A stretch of 64,000 bases of DNA from Pseudomonas sp. MYb118 (GTDB taxonomy: Bacteria; Pseudomonadota; Gammaproteobacteria; Pseudomonadales; Pseudomonadaceae). The position numbers and the translations under genes are program-made. The stretch spans positions 2,480,001 to 2,544,000 of the forward strand of contig NZ_JBFRXN010000002.1 in NCBI RefSeq assembly GCF_040947875.1, written 5' to 3'. The notes below the pieces were generated by a model. The model saw only the letters and a program-made list of their open reading frames with translations, was not told the origin of the DNA and did not search any database. This document shows positions 18,628-27,467 of the stretch, one piece after another. Position 1 is the stretch's first letter. Each line of letters starts with the position of its first letter.

Positions 18628-19218
18628 ATGAAAAAAGTCCTGTTGCTCAATGGCGGCAAAAAGTTCGCCCACTCCGATGGCCGCTACAACACCACCCTGC
18701 ACGAAGCGGCGCTGGCCGTACTGGACCGCGGTGGTCTGGATGTGAAGACCACCTTCATCGACGAGGGTTACGACATCGCCGAAGAGGTCGCCAAGTTCCT
18801 CTGGGCCGACGTGGTCATCTATCAGATGCCAGGCTGGTGGATGGGCGCCCCCTGGACCGTGAAAAAGTACATCGACGAAGTCTTCACCGAAGGCCACGGC
18901 AGCCTCTACGCCAGTGACGGCCGCACCCGTTCCGACGCTTCGCAGAAGTACGGCAGCGGTGGCCTGATCCACGGCAAGCAATACATGTTGTCGCTGACCT
19001 GGAACGCGCCGCAGCAAGCCTTCGACGACCCGACCGACTTCTTCGAAGGCAAAGGCGTGGACGCCGTGTACTTCCCTTTCCACAAGGCCAACCAGTTCCT
19101 GGGCATGAGCGGCTTGCCGACCTTCCTCGCCGTTGACGTGATGAAGCGCCCGAACATCGAAGGCGATATCGCACGCTACGAGCAGCATTTGACCGAGGTG
19201 TTCGGTCTCAAGGCTTGA
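18628..19218 (+). CDS. mdaB: MdaB-like NADPH:quinone oxidoreductase
   Basis: 196 residues, flavodoxin-like fold. Features: LLLNGGKKFAHSDGRYN at the FMN/FAD phosphate loop, VIYQMPGWWMGAPWTVKKYI, and SLTWNAPQQAFDDP and FHKANQFLGMSGLPTF, all characteristic of MdaB (modulator of drug activity B). It reduces quinones by two electrons in the cytoplasm, avoiding semiquinone radicals. Divergent from the ABM gene with 164 bp between starts. A LysR gene follows on the same strand after 57 bp. Confidence 0.9.
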   Translation: MKKVLLLNGGKKFAHSDGRYNTTLHEAALAVLDRGGLDVKTTFIDEGYDIAEEVAKFLWADVVIYQMPGWWMGAPWTVKKYIDEVFTEGHGSLYASDGRTRSDASQKYGSGGLIHGKQYMLSLTWNAPQQAFDDPTDFFEGKGVDAVYFPFHKANQFLGMSGLPTFLAVDVMKRPNIEGDIARYEQHLTEVFGLKA

Positions 19219-19275
19219 GGTTCCTTTTGCCCCTTATCCAGCTACTATCAAGCCAGTTTCGTTTGAGGGGCATTT

Positions 19276-20187
19276 GTGAAAGCCAGATCCGATGAGTTGC
19301 AGATTTTCGTCTGCGTGATCGAGTGCGGGTCGATTTCGGCGGCGGCCGAGCAGGTCGGGCAGACGCCGTCGGCCGTCAGCCGTACCTTGTCGCGGCTGGA
19401 AGCCAAGCTCGACACCACCCTGATCAACCGCACCACGCGGCGCATGGACCTGACCGAGGAGGGCAAGTACTTCTTCGAACACGCCAAGCTGATCCTCGAT
19501 CAGATGGATGAACTCGAAGAGCGCCTGACCTCGCGTCAGCAGACCCCGTCGGGGCGTTTGCGCATCAACGCCGCCTCGCCGTTCATGCTGCACGCCATCG
19601 TGCCGTACGTCGATGAGTTCCGCAGGCTCTATCCCGACATCCAGCTGGAACTCAACAGCAACGATCTGATTATTGATCTGCTGGAACAAAGCACCGACAT
19701 CGCCATCCGCATCGGCACCCTTGCCGATTCGACCCTGCATGCCCGTTCCCTGGGTTGCAGCCCGCTGCACATCGTCGCCAGCCCCGCCTATCTCGAACGC
19801 CACGGCACCCCCATGGTGGTCGAGGACCTGAGCCAGCACGCGCTGCTCGGCTTTACCCATAACGAGGGCCTCAACCAGTGGCCGCTGCGTTATGTGCACG
19901 GTGACCGCTGGCCGATCCAGGCGTCGATCAGTGCGTCCAGCGGCGAGACCATCCGCCACCTGGCGCTCGAAGGCCAGGGCATCGCCAGCCTGTCGCACTA
20001 CATGACCATCGAGGACATTCGCGCCGGGCGCCTGAAGGTGCTGCTGGCCGATTTCAACAGCGGTTACCGCCAGCCGATCAACGCGGTGTACTACCGCAAC
20101 TCGCAACTGGCCCTGCGTATTCAATGCTTCCTGGATTTCATCCAGGGCAAGTTGGCGCTGTACGCGAGCTCAAACTTCAAGGACTGA
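19276..20187 (+). CDS. LysR-family regulator (quinone/oxidative-stress neighbourhood)
   Basis: 303 residues from a GTG preceded by GAGGGG. N-terminal HTH (ELQIFVCVIECGSISAAAEQ, QTPSAVSRTLSRLEAKL), then a LysR effector domain of the CrgA/PA4203-like subgroup (SPAYLERHGTPMVVEDLSQH, RQPINAVYYRN). Located between mdaB and an SDR on the same strand, so either may be its target. No ligand can be inferred. Confidence 0.88.
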   Translation: MKARSDELQIFVCVIECGSISAAAEQVGQTPSAVSRTLSRLEAKLDTTLINRTTRRMDLTEEGKYFFEHAKLILDQMDELEERLTSRQQTPSGRLRINAASPFMLHAIVPYVDEFRRLYPDIQLELNSNDLIIDLLEQSTDIAIRIGTLADSTLHARSLGCSPLHIVASPAYLERHGTPMVVEDLSQHALLGFTHNEGLNQWPLRYVHGDRWPIQASISASSGETIRHLALEGQGIASLSHYMTIEDIRAGRLKVLLADFNSGYRQPINAVYYRNSQLALRIQCFLDFIQGKLALYASSNFKD

Positions 20188-20290
20188 TTCTTGACCCCTG
20201 CGCAAGATTGAATTGGGTCGATGGGTATTTTTCGTCAGTAACGGCGGCTGGATACTGAGCCCATCACTTACCCACGCAGGGAGATTCCCC

Positions 20291-21184
20291 ATGAACGTAT
20301 TCGTCACCGGCGCTGCCGGTTTTATCGGCGGCTCCATCGCCACCGGCCTGGTTCGCGCCGGCCACAGCGTTACCGGTCTGGTGCGCAGCAACGAACAAGC
20401 CAGCGAGTTGCGCGCGCTGGGCATCACTCCGGTGATCGGCACCCTGGACGACACTGCCCTCCTGGCCGAACAGGCCCGTGCGGCCGACGCGGTGATCAAC
20501 GCCGCCAGCAGCGACCATCGTGGTGCGGTCGAGGTGTTGCTCGATGCCTTGCGCGGCTCCAACAAGGTGTTCCTGCACACCAGTGGTTCGAGCATCGTCG
20601 GCGATGCGTCGGGCGGCCTGGCCAGTGACGCCATCTACTTCGAAGACGCGCTGCCTGCGCCGACCGTCGACAAGGCTGCACGCGTGGCCATCGACAACCT
20701 GATCCTTGCAGCCGCCAAGGACGGGGTGAATTCGGCGGTGATCTGCAACACCCTGATCTACGGCCACAGCCTCGGTGTGAACCGCGACAGCGTGCAGCTG
20801 CCACGTCTGCTGAAACAGGCGCGCAAGAGCGGGGTGGTGCGCCATGTCGGTACGGGCGGCAACATCTGGTCCAATGTGCACATCGAAGACGTGGTGGCGC
20901 TGTACTTGCTGGCGCTCACCAAGAACGTGCCGGGCACCTTCTACTTCGTGGAAAGCGGTGAAGCGTCGTTCATCGACATGACCACGGCCATGGCCGAGGC
21001 GCTGAACCTGGGGCAACCGCAGGACTGGCCACTCAAGGACGCCGAGGCCGAGTGGGGTTATGAAATGGCCAACTATGGCCTGGGCTCCAACAGCCGGGTG
21101 CGGGGCAAGAAGGCGCGGGAAGTGCTGGGGTGGGTGCCGAAGCGGACTTCGGTGGTGGAGTGGATTCGGGGGGAGATGGTCTGA
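20291..21184 (+). CDS. Extended SDR / NAD-dependent epimerase-like protein
   Basis: 297 residues from the ATG at 20291 (AGGGAG upstream; an earlier in-frame start has no support). Rossmann motif VTGAAGFIGGSIATGLVRAGH at the N-terminus and a LHTSGSSIVGDASGG strand near residue 97. The usual YxxxK is not obvious, so it may be an atypical SDR (NAD(P)H-binding, NmrA/isoflavone-reductase-like) rather than a sugar epimerase. Substrate unknown. Follows the LysR gene by about 100 bp. Confidence 0.82.
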   Translation: MNVFVTGAAGFIGGSIATGLVRAGHSVTGLVRSNEQASELRALGITPVIGTLDDTALLAEQARAADAVINAASSDHRGAVEVLLDALRGSNKVFLHTSGSSIVGDASGGLASDAIYFEDALPAPTVDKAARVAIDNLILAAAKDGVNSAVICNTLIYGHSLGVNRDSVQLPRLLKQARKSGVVRHVGTGGNIWSNVHIEDVVALYLLALTKNVPGTFYFVESGEASFIDMTTAMAEALNLGQPQDWPLKDAEAEWGYEMANYGLGSNSRVRGKKAREVLGWVPKRTSVVEWIRGEMV

Positions 21185-21209
21185 GTTCGCTGTAGACCGA
21201 GTTATCGTT

Positions 21210-21293
21210 CATCGCGGGCAAGCCCGCTCCCACAGTTGACCGCGTTGTTCAGACGAACTCGCTCTAATGTGGGAGCGGGCTTGCCCGCGATGG
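21210..21293. repeat. REP pair, tail-to-tail
   Basis: CATCGCGGGCAAGCCCGCTC (21210-21235) facing GGAGCGGGCTTGCCCGCGAT (21268-21293), between the SDR and SulP genes. Confidence 0.88.
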
Positions 21294-21385
21294 CTTTCTC
21301 AAAGGCACCAAAGCTGGCCGGGCCAGGCGCAAATCCGTAACATCCGCACATTATTTTCGCGACACTTGCCCTGCGGTCCCTCCCC

Positions 21386-22831
21386 ATGAAACCAAAAAAC
21401 CTCCGCGCCGACGTCCTGGCCGGGCTCACCACGTCTTTTGCCTTGCTGCCCGAATGCATCGCCTTTGCGCTGGTGGCCCACCTCAACCCGCTGATGGGCC
21501 TGTACGGCGCCTTCATCATCTGCACCCTGACCGCGCTGTTCGGCGGCCGGCCGGGGATGGTCTCCGGTGCGGCCGGGTCGATGGCGGTGGTGATCGTCGC
21601 GCTGGTGGTGCAGCACGGCGTGCAATACCTGCTGGCGACCGTGCTGCTCGGTGGCCTGGTCATGCTGGCGTTCGGCTTGTTGAGGCTGGGCAAACTGGTG
21701 CGGATGGTGCCGCACCCGGTGATGCTCGGCTTCGTCAATGGCTTGGCGATCATCATCGCCCTGGCCCAGCTCGAACATTTCAAGAACGGTGAGGCGTGGC
21801 TCAGCGGCTCACCGCTGTACCTGATGGTCGGGCTGGTGGCGCTGACCATGGCGATTGTCTACGTGCTGCCGCGCCTGACCCGTGCCGTGCCGCCGGCGCT
21901 GGTGGCGATTCTCGGCGTGGGGCTGGCGGTGTACCTGCTGGGCCTGCCGACGCGCACCCTCGGTGACATGGCGCACATCGCCGGCAGCCTGCCGACGCTG
22001 GCGCTGCCGGACATCCCCTGGACGCTCGAGACCCTGCGCATCATCGCCCCGTACGCGATCCTGATGGCGCTGGTCGGCCTGCTGGAAACCCTGCTGACCT
22101 TGAACCTCACCGATGAAATCACTGAGACCCGCGGCTTCCCGGATCGTGAGTGCGTGGCGCTCGGTGCGGCGAACATGGTCTCCGGCGTGTTTGGCGGCAT
22201 GGGTGGCTGCGCGATGATCGGCCAGACCGTGATCAACCTCAGCTCCGGTGGCCGCGGTCGCCTGTCCGGCGTGGTGGCCGGCGTGCTGATCCTGTTGTTC
22301 ATCCTGTTCCTGTCGCCGTTGATCGAGCGCATCCCATTGGCGGCACTGGTGGGGGTGATGTTCGTGGTGTCGCAACAGACCTTCGCCTGGGCCTCGTTGC
22401 GGGTGGTGAACAAGGTGCCGTTGAACGACGTGCTGGTGATCATCGCGGTGACCGTGATCACCGTGTTCACGGACCTGGCCACGGCGGTGCTGTGCGGGAT
22501 CATCATCGCCGCGCTGAATTTCGCCTGGCAGCAGGCACGCGAGTTGTACGCCGACAGTCATCTTGAGGCCGACGGCAGCAAGCTGTACCTGATGCACGGC
22601 ACGCTGTTCTTCGCCTCGACCACGCCGTTTCTCAACCAGTTCGACCCGGCCAATGACCCGGCCGTGGTGACGATCGACTGCCGCCACCTGAGCTTCGTCG
22701 ACTACTCGGCCATCGCCGCGCTGAAAACCCTGCGCGAGCGCTATGCCAAGGCGGGCAAGCACCTGCGGGTGCTGCATTTGTCGGAGCGCTGCAAGAAGCT
22801 GCTCAAGCGGGCGCGGGTCACTCACGACTGA
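21386..22831 (+). CDS. SulP-family anion transporter with STAS domain
   Basis: 481 residues. Ten or more TM helices from residue 8 on: DVLAGLTTSFALLPECIAFA and FGGRPGMVSGAAGSMAVV are the SulP/SLC26 core signatures. A C-terminal cytoplasmic STAS domain runs from about 395 to the end (AVVTIDCRHLSFVDYSAIAA). SulP proteins carry sulfate, bicarbonate or dicarboxylates; the substrate here is not determinable. ATG after a CCCTCCCC-rich stretch with no strong Shine-Dalgarno. Monocistronic. Confidence 0.9.
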   Translation: MKPKNLRADVLAGLTTSFALLPECIAFALVAHLNPLMGLYGAFIICTLTALFGGRPGMVSGAAGSMAVVIVALVVQHGVQYLLATVLLGGLVMLAFGLLRLGKLVRMVPHPVMLGFVNGLAIIIALAQLEHFKNGEAWLSGSPLYLMVGLVALTMAIVYVLPRLTRAVPPALVAILGVGLAVYLLGLPTRTLGDMAHIAGSLPTLALPDIPWTLETLRIIAPYAILMALVGLLETLLTLNLTDEITETRGFPDRECVALGAANMVSGVFGGMGGCAMIGQTVINLSSGGRGRLSGVVAGVLILLFILFLSPLIERIPLAALVGVMFVVSQQTFAWASLRVVNKVPLNDVLVIIAVTVITVFTDLATAVLCGIIIAALNFAWQQARELYADSHLEADGSKLYLMHGTLFFASTTPFLNQFDPANDPAVVTIDCRHLSFVDYSAIAALKTLRERYAKAGKHLRVLHLSERCKKLLKRARVTHD

Positions 22832-22843
22832 TTCTCTCCATCT

Positions 22844-22953
22844 GATCGTTCCCACGCTCCGCGTGGGAATGCCTCTACGGACGCTCTGCGTTCGGCTTTG
22901 AAGGGACGCGGAGCGTCCCGGGCTGCGTTCCCACGCAGAGCGTGGGAACGATC
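22844..22953. repeat. 110-bp palindromic intergenic element (non-REP)
   Basis: Ends GATCGTTCCCACGCTCCGCG and CGCAGAGCGTGGGAACGATC are near-perfect inverted repeats. A second nested inverted pair (GGACGCTCTGCG / ACGCGGAGCGTCC) lies inside. The whole element can fold into one long hairpin. It differs in sequence from the REPINs and resembles MITE-like elements common in Pseudomonas. The 300 bp between SulP and the GntP permease hold this element, an AT-rich promoter-like stretch (about 22980-23100), and no gene. Confidence 0.85.
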
Positions 22954-23131
22954 AGCGTTGGGGCGATGAAAATACGCCCACCTGATTTTCATAAACCTTG
23001 ATTACGCATATCCCTGCACGACACCCCATACCTGCGCACGTAAATTACTTTCACCTCGTTTGAAAATCACCAATCGAAATGTTTTAAGAGTTTCACAAAA
23101 CAATCGACGTGACCCTTTCGAGGAGTACCGC

Positions 23132-24481
23132 ATGACCCTTTCCTTCGGCTATTGGCTGCTGGTGTATGCCGCCGTCGCCATCATTGCGCTGATCGTGCTG
23201 ATCGCCCGTTATCGGCTCAACCCCTTCATTGTCATCACCCTGGTGTCCATTGGCCTGGCGCTGGTGGCGGGCATGCCGGCGTCCGGTGTGGTGGGCGCCT
23301 ACGAGGCTGGTGTGGGCAAGACCCTGGGGCACATCGCCCTGGTGGTGGCGCTGGGCACGATGCTCGGCAAGATGATGGCCGAGTCCGGCGGCGCCGAGCA
23401 GGTGGCCCGCACGTTGATCGAGCGCTTCGGCGAGCGCAATGCGCATTGGGCGATGGTGTGCATCGCGTTCCTGGTCGGCTTGCCGCTGTTCTTCGAGGTC
23501 GGTTTTGTCTTGCTGGTGCCGATTGCCTTCACCGTGGCGCGGCGGGTCGGTGTGTCGATCCTGATGGTCGGCCTGCCGATGGTCGCCGGGTTGTCGGTGG
23601 TGCATGCGCTGGTGCCGCCACACCCGGCGGCGATGCTGGCGGTGCAGGCCTATCAGGCGTCGGTGGGGCAGACCCTGCTCTACGCGATTGCCATCGGCAT
23701 TCCCACGGCGATCATCGCCGGCCCCGTGTATGCCCGGTTCATCGTGCCGCACATTCAATTGCCCGCCGAGAACCCGCTGGAGCGCCAGTTCCTCGACCGC
23801 GAACCGCGCGCCCGGCTGCCAGGGTTCGGCATCACCATGGCCACCATCCTGTTGCCGGTGGTGCTGATGCTGATCGGTGGCTGGGCCAACCTGTTGTCCA
23901 CTCCGGGCAGCGGCTTCAACCAGTTCCTGTTGTTCATCGGCAACTCGGTGATCGCGCTGCTGGTGGCCACCTTGCTGAGCTTCTGGACCCTGGGCATCGC
24001 TCAGGGCTTCAGCCGCGAGTCGATCCTCAAGTTCACCAGCGAATGCCTGGCGCCAACGGCCAGCATCACCTTGCTGGTCGGCGCCGGCGGTGGCCTGAAC
24101 CGGATCCTGGTGGACGCCGGCGTCACCGACCAGATCGTCAGCCTGGCCCACGAATTTCACCTGTCGCCGTTGATCATGGGCTGGCTGTTCGCCGCCTTGA
24201 TGCGCATCGCCACCGGTTCCGCCACCGTGGCCATGACCACCGCCTCGGGCGTGGTCGCGCCGGTGGCCATTGGCCTGGGTTATCCACACCCGGAACTGCT
24301 GGTGCTGGCCACCGGTGCCGGCTCGGTGATCTTTTCCCACGTCAACGACGGCGGCTTCTGGTTGATCAAGGAATACTTCAACATGAGCGTTGCCCAGACC
24401 TTCAAGACCTGGACCGTACTGGAGACCATCATTTCGCTGGTCGCCTTCGGCCTGACCGTGGGTCTTTCCTACCTGATTTAA
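23132..24481 (+). CDS. GntP-family permease
   Basis: 449 residues from the ATG at 23132, which follows GAGGAG; the longer open frame upstream has no Shine-Dalgarno. About 12 TM helices. Family signatures include LVALGTMLGKMMAESGGAEQ, VGLPLFFEVGFVLLVPIAF and ATGAGSVIFSHVNDGGFWLI. GntP proteins import gluconate and other small acids. Because an RpiR regulator and a D-aminoacylase follow at once (15 and 1 bases), the cargo is more likely an N-acyl-D-amino acid or related compound than gluconate; this is inference. Confidence 0.9.
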   Translation: MTLSFGYWLLVYAAVAIIALIVLIARYRLNPFIVITLVSIGLALVAGMPASGVVGAYEAGVGKTLGHIALVVALGTMLGKMMAESGGAEQVARTLIERFGERNAHWAMVCIAFLVGLPLFFEVGFVLLVPIAFTVARRVGVSILMVGLPMVAGLSVVHALVPPHPAAMLAVQAYQASVGQTLLYAIAIGIPTAIIAGPVYARFIVPHIQLPAENPLERQFLDREPRARLPGFGITMATILLPVVLMLIGGWANLLSTPGSGFNQFLLFIGNSVIALLVATLLSFWTLGIAQGFSRESILKFTSECLAPTASITLLVGAGGGLNRILVDAGVTDQIVSLAHEFHLSPLIMGWLFAALMRIATGSATVAMTTASGVVAPVAIGLGYPHPELLVLATGAGSVIFSHVNDGGFWLIKEYFNMSVAQTFKTWTVLETIISLVAFGLTVGLSYLI

Positions 24482-24496
24482 CCGGAGCCACTTGCC

Positions 24497-25357
24497 ATGG
24501 ACATCCTCTACCAGATCCGCGCCCGTCAGGATTCCTTCAGCGCAGGCGAAGGACGAATCGCTCGCCTGATGCTCGACGACGTAGGATTTGCTTCTGCCGC
24601 CAGCCTCGACGAGCTGGCGCAGAGGGCGGACGTCAGCACCGCGACCCTGTCGCGTTTCGCTCGCACGGTGGGCTGTCGTGACCTGCGCGATCTGCGCCTG
24701 CAACTGGCCCAGGCCAGCGGCGTTGGCAGCCGCTTTCTCGACCCGGCCGGCACGCCTGAACAATCGGCGTTTTACCGGCAGATCGTCGGCGACATCGAGT
24801 CGACCCTGCATCAGCACCTGTCGGCCTTCGATGAAACGCGCTTTGCCGATGCGGTGAAGCTGTTGGGCAAGGCGCGGATGATCCACGCCTTTGGCATGGG
24901 CGGCTGCTCGACCCTGTGCAGCGATGAACTGCAAGTGCGCCTGGTGCGCTTCGGTTACCCGGTGGCGGTGTGTCATGACCCGGTGATGATGCGCATCACC
25001 GCTGCGGGTCTGGATGAAGGGCACGTGGTGATCGCCTGTTCGCTGACCGGCATCACCCCCGAACTGCTCGAAGCCGTGGAGCTTGCGCGCAGCTATGGCG
25101 CGCGGGTCCTGGCCATCACCCGTGCCGATTCGCCGCTGGCGCAACTGGCCGATGTGCTGCTGCCGCTGCAAGGGGTGGAAACCTCGTTCATCTACAAACC
25201 CACGGCGGCGCGCTACGGCATGCTGCTGGCCATCGACGTGCTTGCCACCGAGCTGGCGCTGGCCAATCCTGAAGACAACCAAGAGCGTCTGCGGCGGATC
25301 AAGCTCGCCCTGGACGACTACCGCGGCGGCGACGATCACTTGCCGCTGGGAGACTGA
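24497..25357 (+). CDS. RpiR-family regulator (HTH + SIS domain)
   Basis: 286 residues. N-terminal HTH_6 (SLDELAQRADVSTATLSRFA) and a SIS phosphosugar-binding-type domain from about 125 (AFGMGGCSTLCSDELQVRL, ACSLTGITPELLEAVELAR). GGAGCC precedes the ATG. Between the GntP permease and the D-aminoacylase with almost no spacing, so it very likely controls this operon. The SIS domain suggests a small-molecule ligand, possibly an amino-acid derivative or sugar. Confidence 0.9.
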   Translation: MDILYQIRARQDSFSAGEGRIARLMLDDVGFASAASLDELAQRADVSTATLSRFARTVGCRDLRDLRLQLAQASGVGSRFLDPAGTPEQSAFYRQIVGDIESTLHQHLSAFDETRFADAVKLLGKARMIHAFGMGGCSTLCSDELQVRLVRFGYPVAVCHDPVMMRITAAGLDEGHVVIACSLTGITPELLEAVELARSYGARVLAITRADSPLAQLADVLLPLQGVETSFIYKPTAARYGMLLAIDVLATELALANPEDNQERLRRIKLALDDYRGGDDHLPLGD

Positions 25358-25358
25358 C

Positions 25359-26816
25359 ATGATGTACGACACGCTGATCCGCAACGCCCTGGTCATCGAC
25401 GGCAGCAACGCGCCGGGGTTCACCGCCGACGTGGCGATTGTCGAGGGCCGCATCGAGCGCATCGGCCACTTGCCCGATGCCCGCGCCCATGAGGAAGTCG
25501 ACGCCGCTGGCCGGGTGCTGGCACCGGGCTTCATCGACGTGCACACCCACGACGACACGGTGGTGATCCGTCAGCCGCAGATGCTGCCCAAGCTCAGCCA
25601 GGGCGTGACCACGGTGATCGTCGGCAACTGCGGCATCAGCGCCTCGCCGGTGAGCCTCAAGGGCGACCCGCCGGACCCGATGAACCTGCTCGGCAGCGCC
25701 ACCGCCTTCGTTTACCCGACCTTCGCCGATTACCGGGCGGCAGTCGAGGAGGCGCACACCACCTTGAACGTTGCCGCTCTGGTCGGCCACACGGCGCTGC
25801 GCAGCAACCACCTGGACGACCTGTATCGCACCGCCACAGCCGATGAAATCAGCGCCATGCGCGCGCAGTTGCGCGACAGCCTGCAAGCCGGTGCGCTGGG
25901 CTTGTCCACCGGCCTGGCGTACGCCAGCGCGTTTTCGGCGTCCACCGAAGAAGTCATGCAACTGACCGAGGAACTGACGGCGTTCGGAGCGGTGTACACC
26001 ACCCATTTGCGCAGCGAATTCGAACCGGTACTGGAGGCCATGGACGAAGCGTTCCAGATCGGCCGTCATGCCCAGGCGCCGGTGATCATTTCCCACCTCA
26101 AATGTGCCGGTGCCGGTAACTGGGGGCGCAGTCCGCAACTGCTGGCGCGCCTCGAGGAAGCCGCGCAAAGCCACGCGGTGGGCTGCGACTGTTATCCCTA
26201 CGCGGCCAGCTCCTCGACCCTGGACCTCAAGCAGGTGACCGATGCGCACCGCATCACCATCACTTGGTCGACGCCGCACCCTGAGCAGGGCGGCCGGGAC
26301 CTGATGGACATCGCCGCCGAATGGGACGTTTCGTTGCTGGACGCCGCCCGCCGCCTGCAACCGGCCGGGGCGGTGTACTACGGCATGGACGAGGCGGACG
26401 TGCGCCGGATCCTCGCGCATCCGTTGTCGATGGTCGGCTCCGACGGCCTGCCCGAAGACCCGTTCCCGCACCCGCGCCTGTGGGGCGCTTTCCCACGAGT
26501 GCTCGGACATTTCAGTCGCGATGTAGGGCTGTTTCCGTTACACACCGCCGTGCACAAGATGACTGGCCTGTCGGCGGCGCGATTCGGCTTGCAAGGGCGT
26601 GGCGAAATCCGCGAGGGGCACTGGGCCGACCTGGTGTTGTTCGACCCGGCGCGCATTCGCGATGTCGCCGACTTCAACGATCCGCAGCGCGCGGCCGAGG
26701 GCATCGACGGGGTGTGGGTCAACGGCGTGTTGAGTTATTGCGACGGCCAGGCGAACGGCAAGCGGGAAGGGCGGTTTCTGGCGCGTGAAGGGGATTTGCG
26801 AGACGGCTTCCGGTAA
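25359..26816 (+). CDS. D-aminoacylase (N-acyl-D-amino-acid deacylase)
   Basis: 485 residues, amidohydrolase superfamily. The metal site HxH is in APGFIDVHTHDD near residue 62. GVTTVIVGNCGISASP, PVIISHLKCAG and MVGSDGLPEDPFPHPRLWG are hallmarks of D-aminoacylases. It hydrolyses N-acyl-D-amino acids to the D-amino acid and a carboxylate. The start is the ATG pair at 25359/25362, one base after the RpiR stop, with GGGAG just upstream. A much longer open frame extends into rpiR in another frame and is rejected as the start. End of the three-gene operon. Confidence 0.92.
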   Translation: MMYDTLIRNALVIDGSNAPGFTADVAIVEGRIERIGHLPDARAHEEVDAAGRVLAPGFIDVHTHDDTVVIRQPQMLPKLSQGVTTVIVGNCGISASPVSLKGDPPDPMNLLGSATAFVYPTFADYRAAVEEAHTTLNVAALVGHTALRSNHLDDLYRTATADEISAMRAQLRDSLQAGALGLSTGLAYASAFSASTEEVMQLTEELTAFGAVYTTHLRSEFEPVLEAMDEAFQIGRHAQAPVIISHLKCAGAGNWGRSPQLLARLEEAAQSHAVGCDCYPYAASSSTLDLKQVTDAHRITITWSTPHPEQGGRDLMDIAAEWDVSLLDAARRLQPAGAVYYGMDEADVRRILAHPLSMVGSDGLPEDPFPHPRLWGAFPRVLGHFSRDVGLFPLHTAVHKMTGLSAARFGLQGRGEIREGHWADLVLFDPARIRDVADFNDPQRAAEGIDGVWVNGVLSYCDGQANGKREGRFLAREGDLRDGFR

Positions 26817-26935
26817 CGATTCCGAGACCTGGGTCACAATGATGGCACATTGCAATTAAAGAATGCTGGCATGAAGCCGAAGTGCTGAGACTGGCCCTAC
26901 TACAATCAAGGCCTTACCAGTCTGGGAGCAACGAA

Positions 26936-27304
26936 ATGAGCTTCGGCAAAACCACACCGATCCTGCGGATTTTCGATGAAAACAAGGCCGTGGAGTTTTA
27001 CGTCGATTTTCTGGGTTTCAAGATCGACTGGCAGCATCGCTTCGAGCCGAATTTCCCGCTGTACCTGCAAGTCTCCCGGGGTGAATGCGTGCTGCATCTG
27101 TCCGAGCATCACGGCGACAGCACGCCGGGTTCGGCATTGCGCATCGAGACCGATGAGCTGGAGGCGTTCCAGCAGCAGCTGCTGGCCAAGGAGTACAAGT
27201 TCTCGCACCCACAGATCCAGGCCATGCCCTGGGGTAGCCAGGACATGACCATCGCTGATCCGTTTGGTAATCGGTTGGTGTTTACCAATGCGATTGCGGT
27301 GTAG
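26936..27304 (+). CDS. Glyoxalase/bleomycin-resistance-fold protein
   Basis: 122 residues from the ATG at 26936, preceded by GGGAG. One vicinal-oxygen-chelate module: TPILRIFDENKAVEFYVDFL, ECVLHLSEHHGDSTPGSAL, QDMTIADPFGNRLVF. Such single-domain proteins bind drugs such as bleomycin or act as metal-dependent enzymes; which one cannot be told. Own promoter likely: about 120 bp separate it from the D-aminoacylase gene. Confidence 0.85.
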   Translation: MSFGKTTPILRIFDENKAVEFYVDFLGFKIDWQHRFEPNFPLYLQVSRGECVLHLSEHHGDSTPGSALRIETDELEAFQQQLLAKEYKFSHPQIQAMPWGSQDMTIADPFGNRLVFTNAIAV

Positions 27305-27328
27305 ACAGCAAAAACTCTGGAGCTGGAA

Positions 27329-27435
27329 CCTGTGGGAGCGAGCCTGCTCGCGATGAGGGTGTCACATCCTAGAGGGATGGTGACTGACCCACCGCAATCG
27401 TCGGAGCGCCGCCCGGAGCCGGCTCGCTCCCACAG
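27329..27435. repeat. REPIN, one arm degenerate
   Basis: Intact REP at 27329-27356 (TGTGGGAGCGAGCCTGCTCG) and a diverged inverted partner ending CGGCTCGCTCCCACAG at 27435. Lies between the convergent glyoxalase-fold and chemoreceptor genes. Confidence 0.75.
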
Positions 27436-27467
27436 TGGGTCGTGGTTCCACAGGTCAGCGGTAACCG

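Noticed and set aside
25083..25358. N-terminal extension of the D-aminoacylase into rpiR
   Set aside because: The extension is out-of-frame rpiR sequence of arginine-rich composition; the ATG at 25359 has a ribosome site and gives the normal family length.
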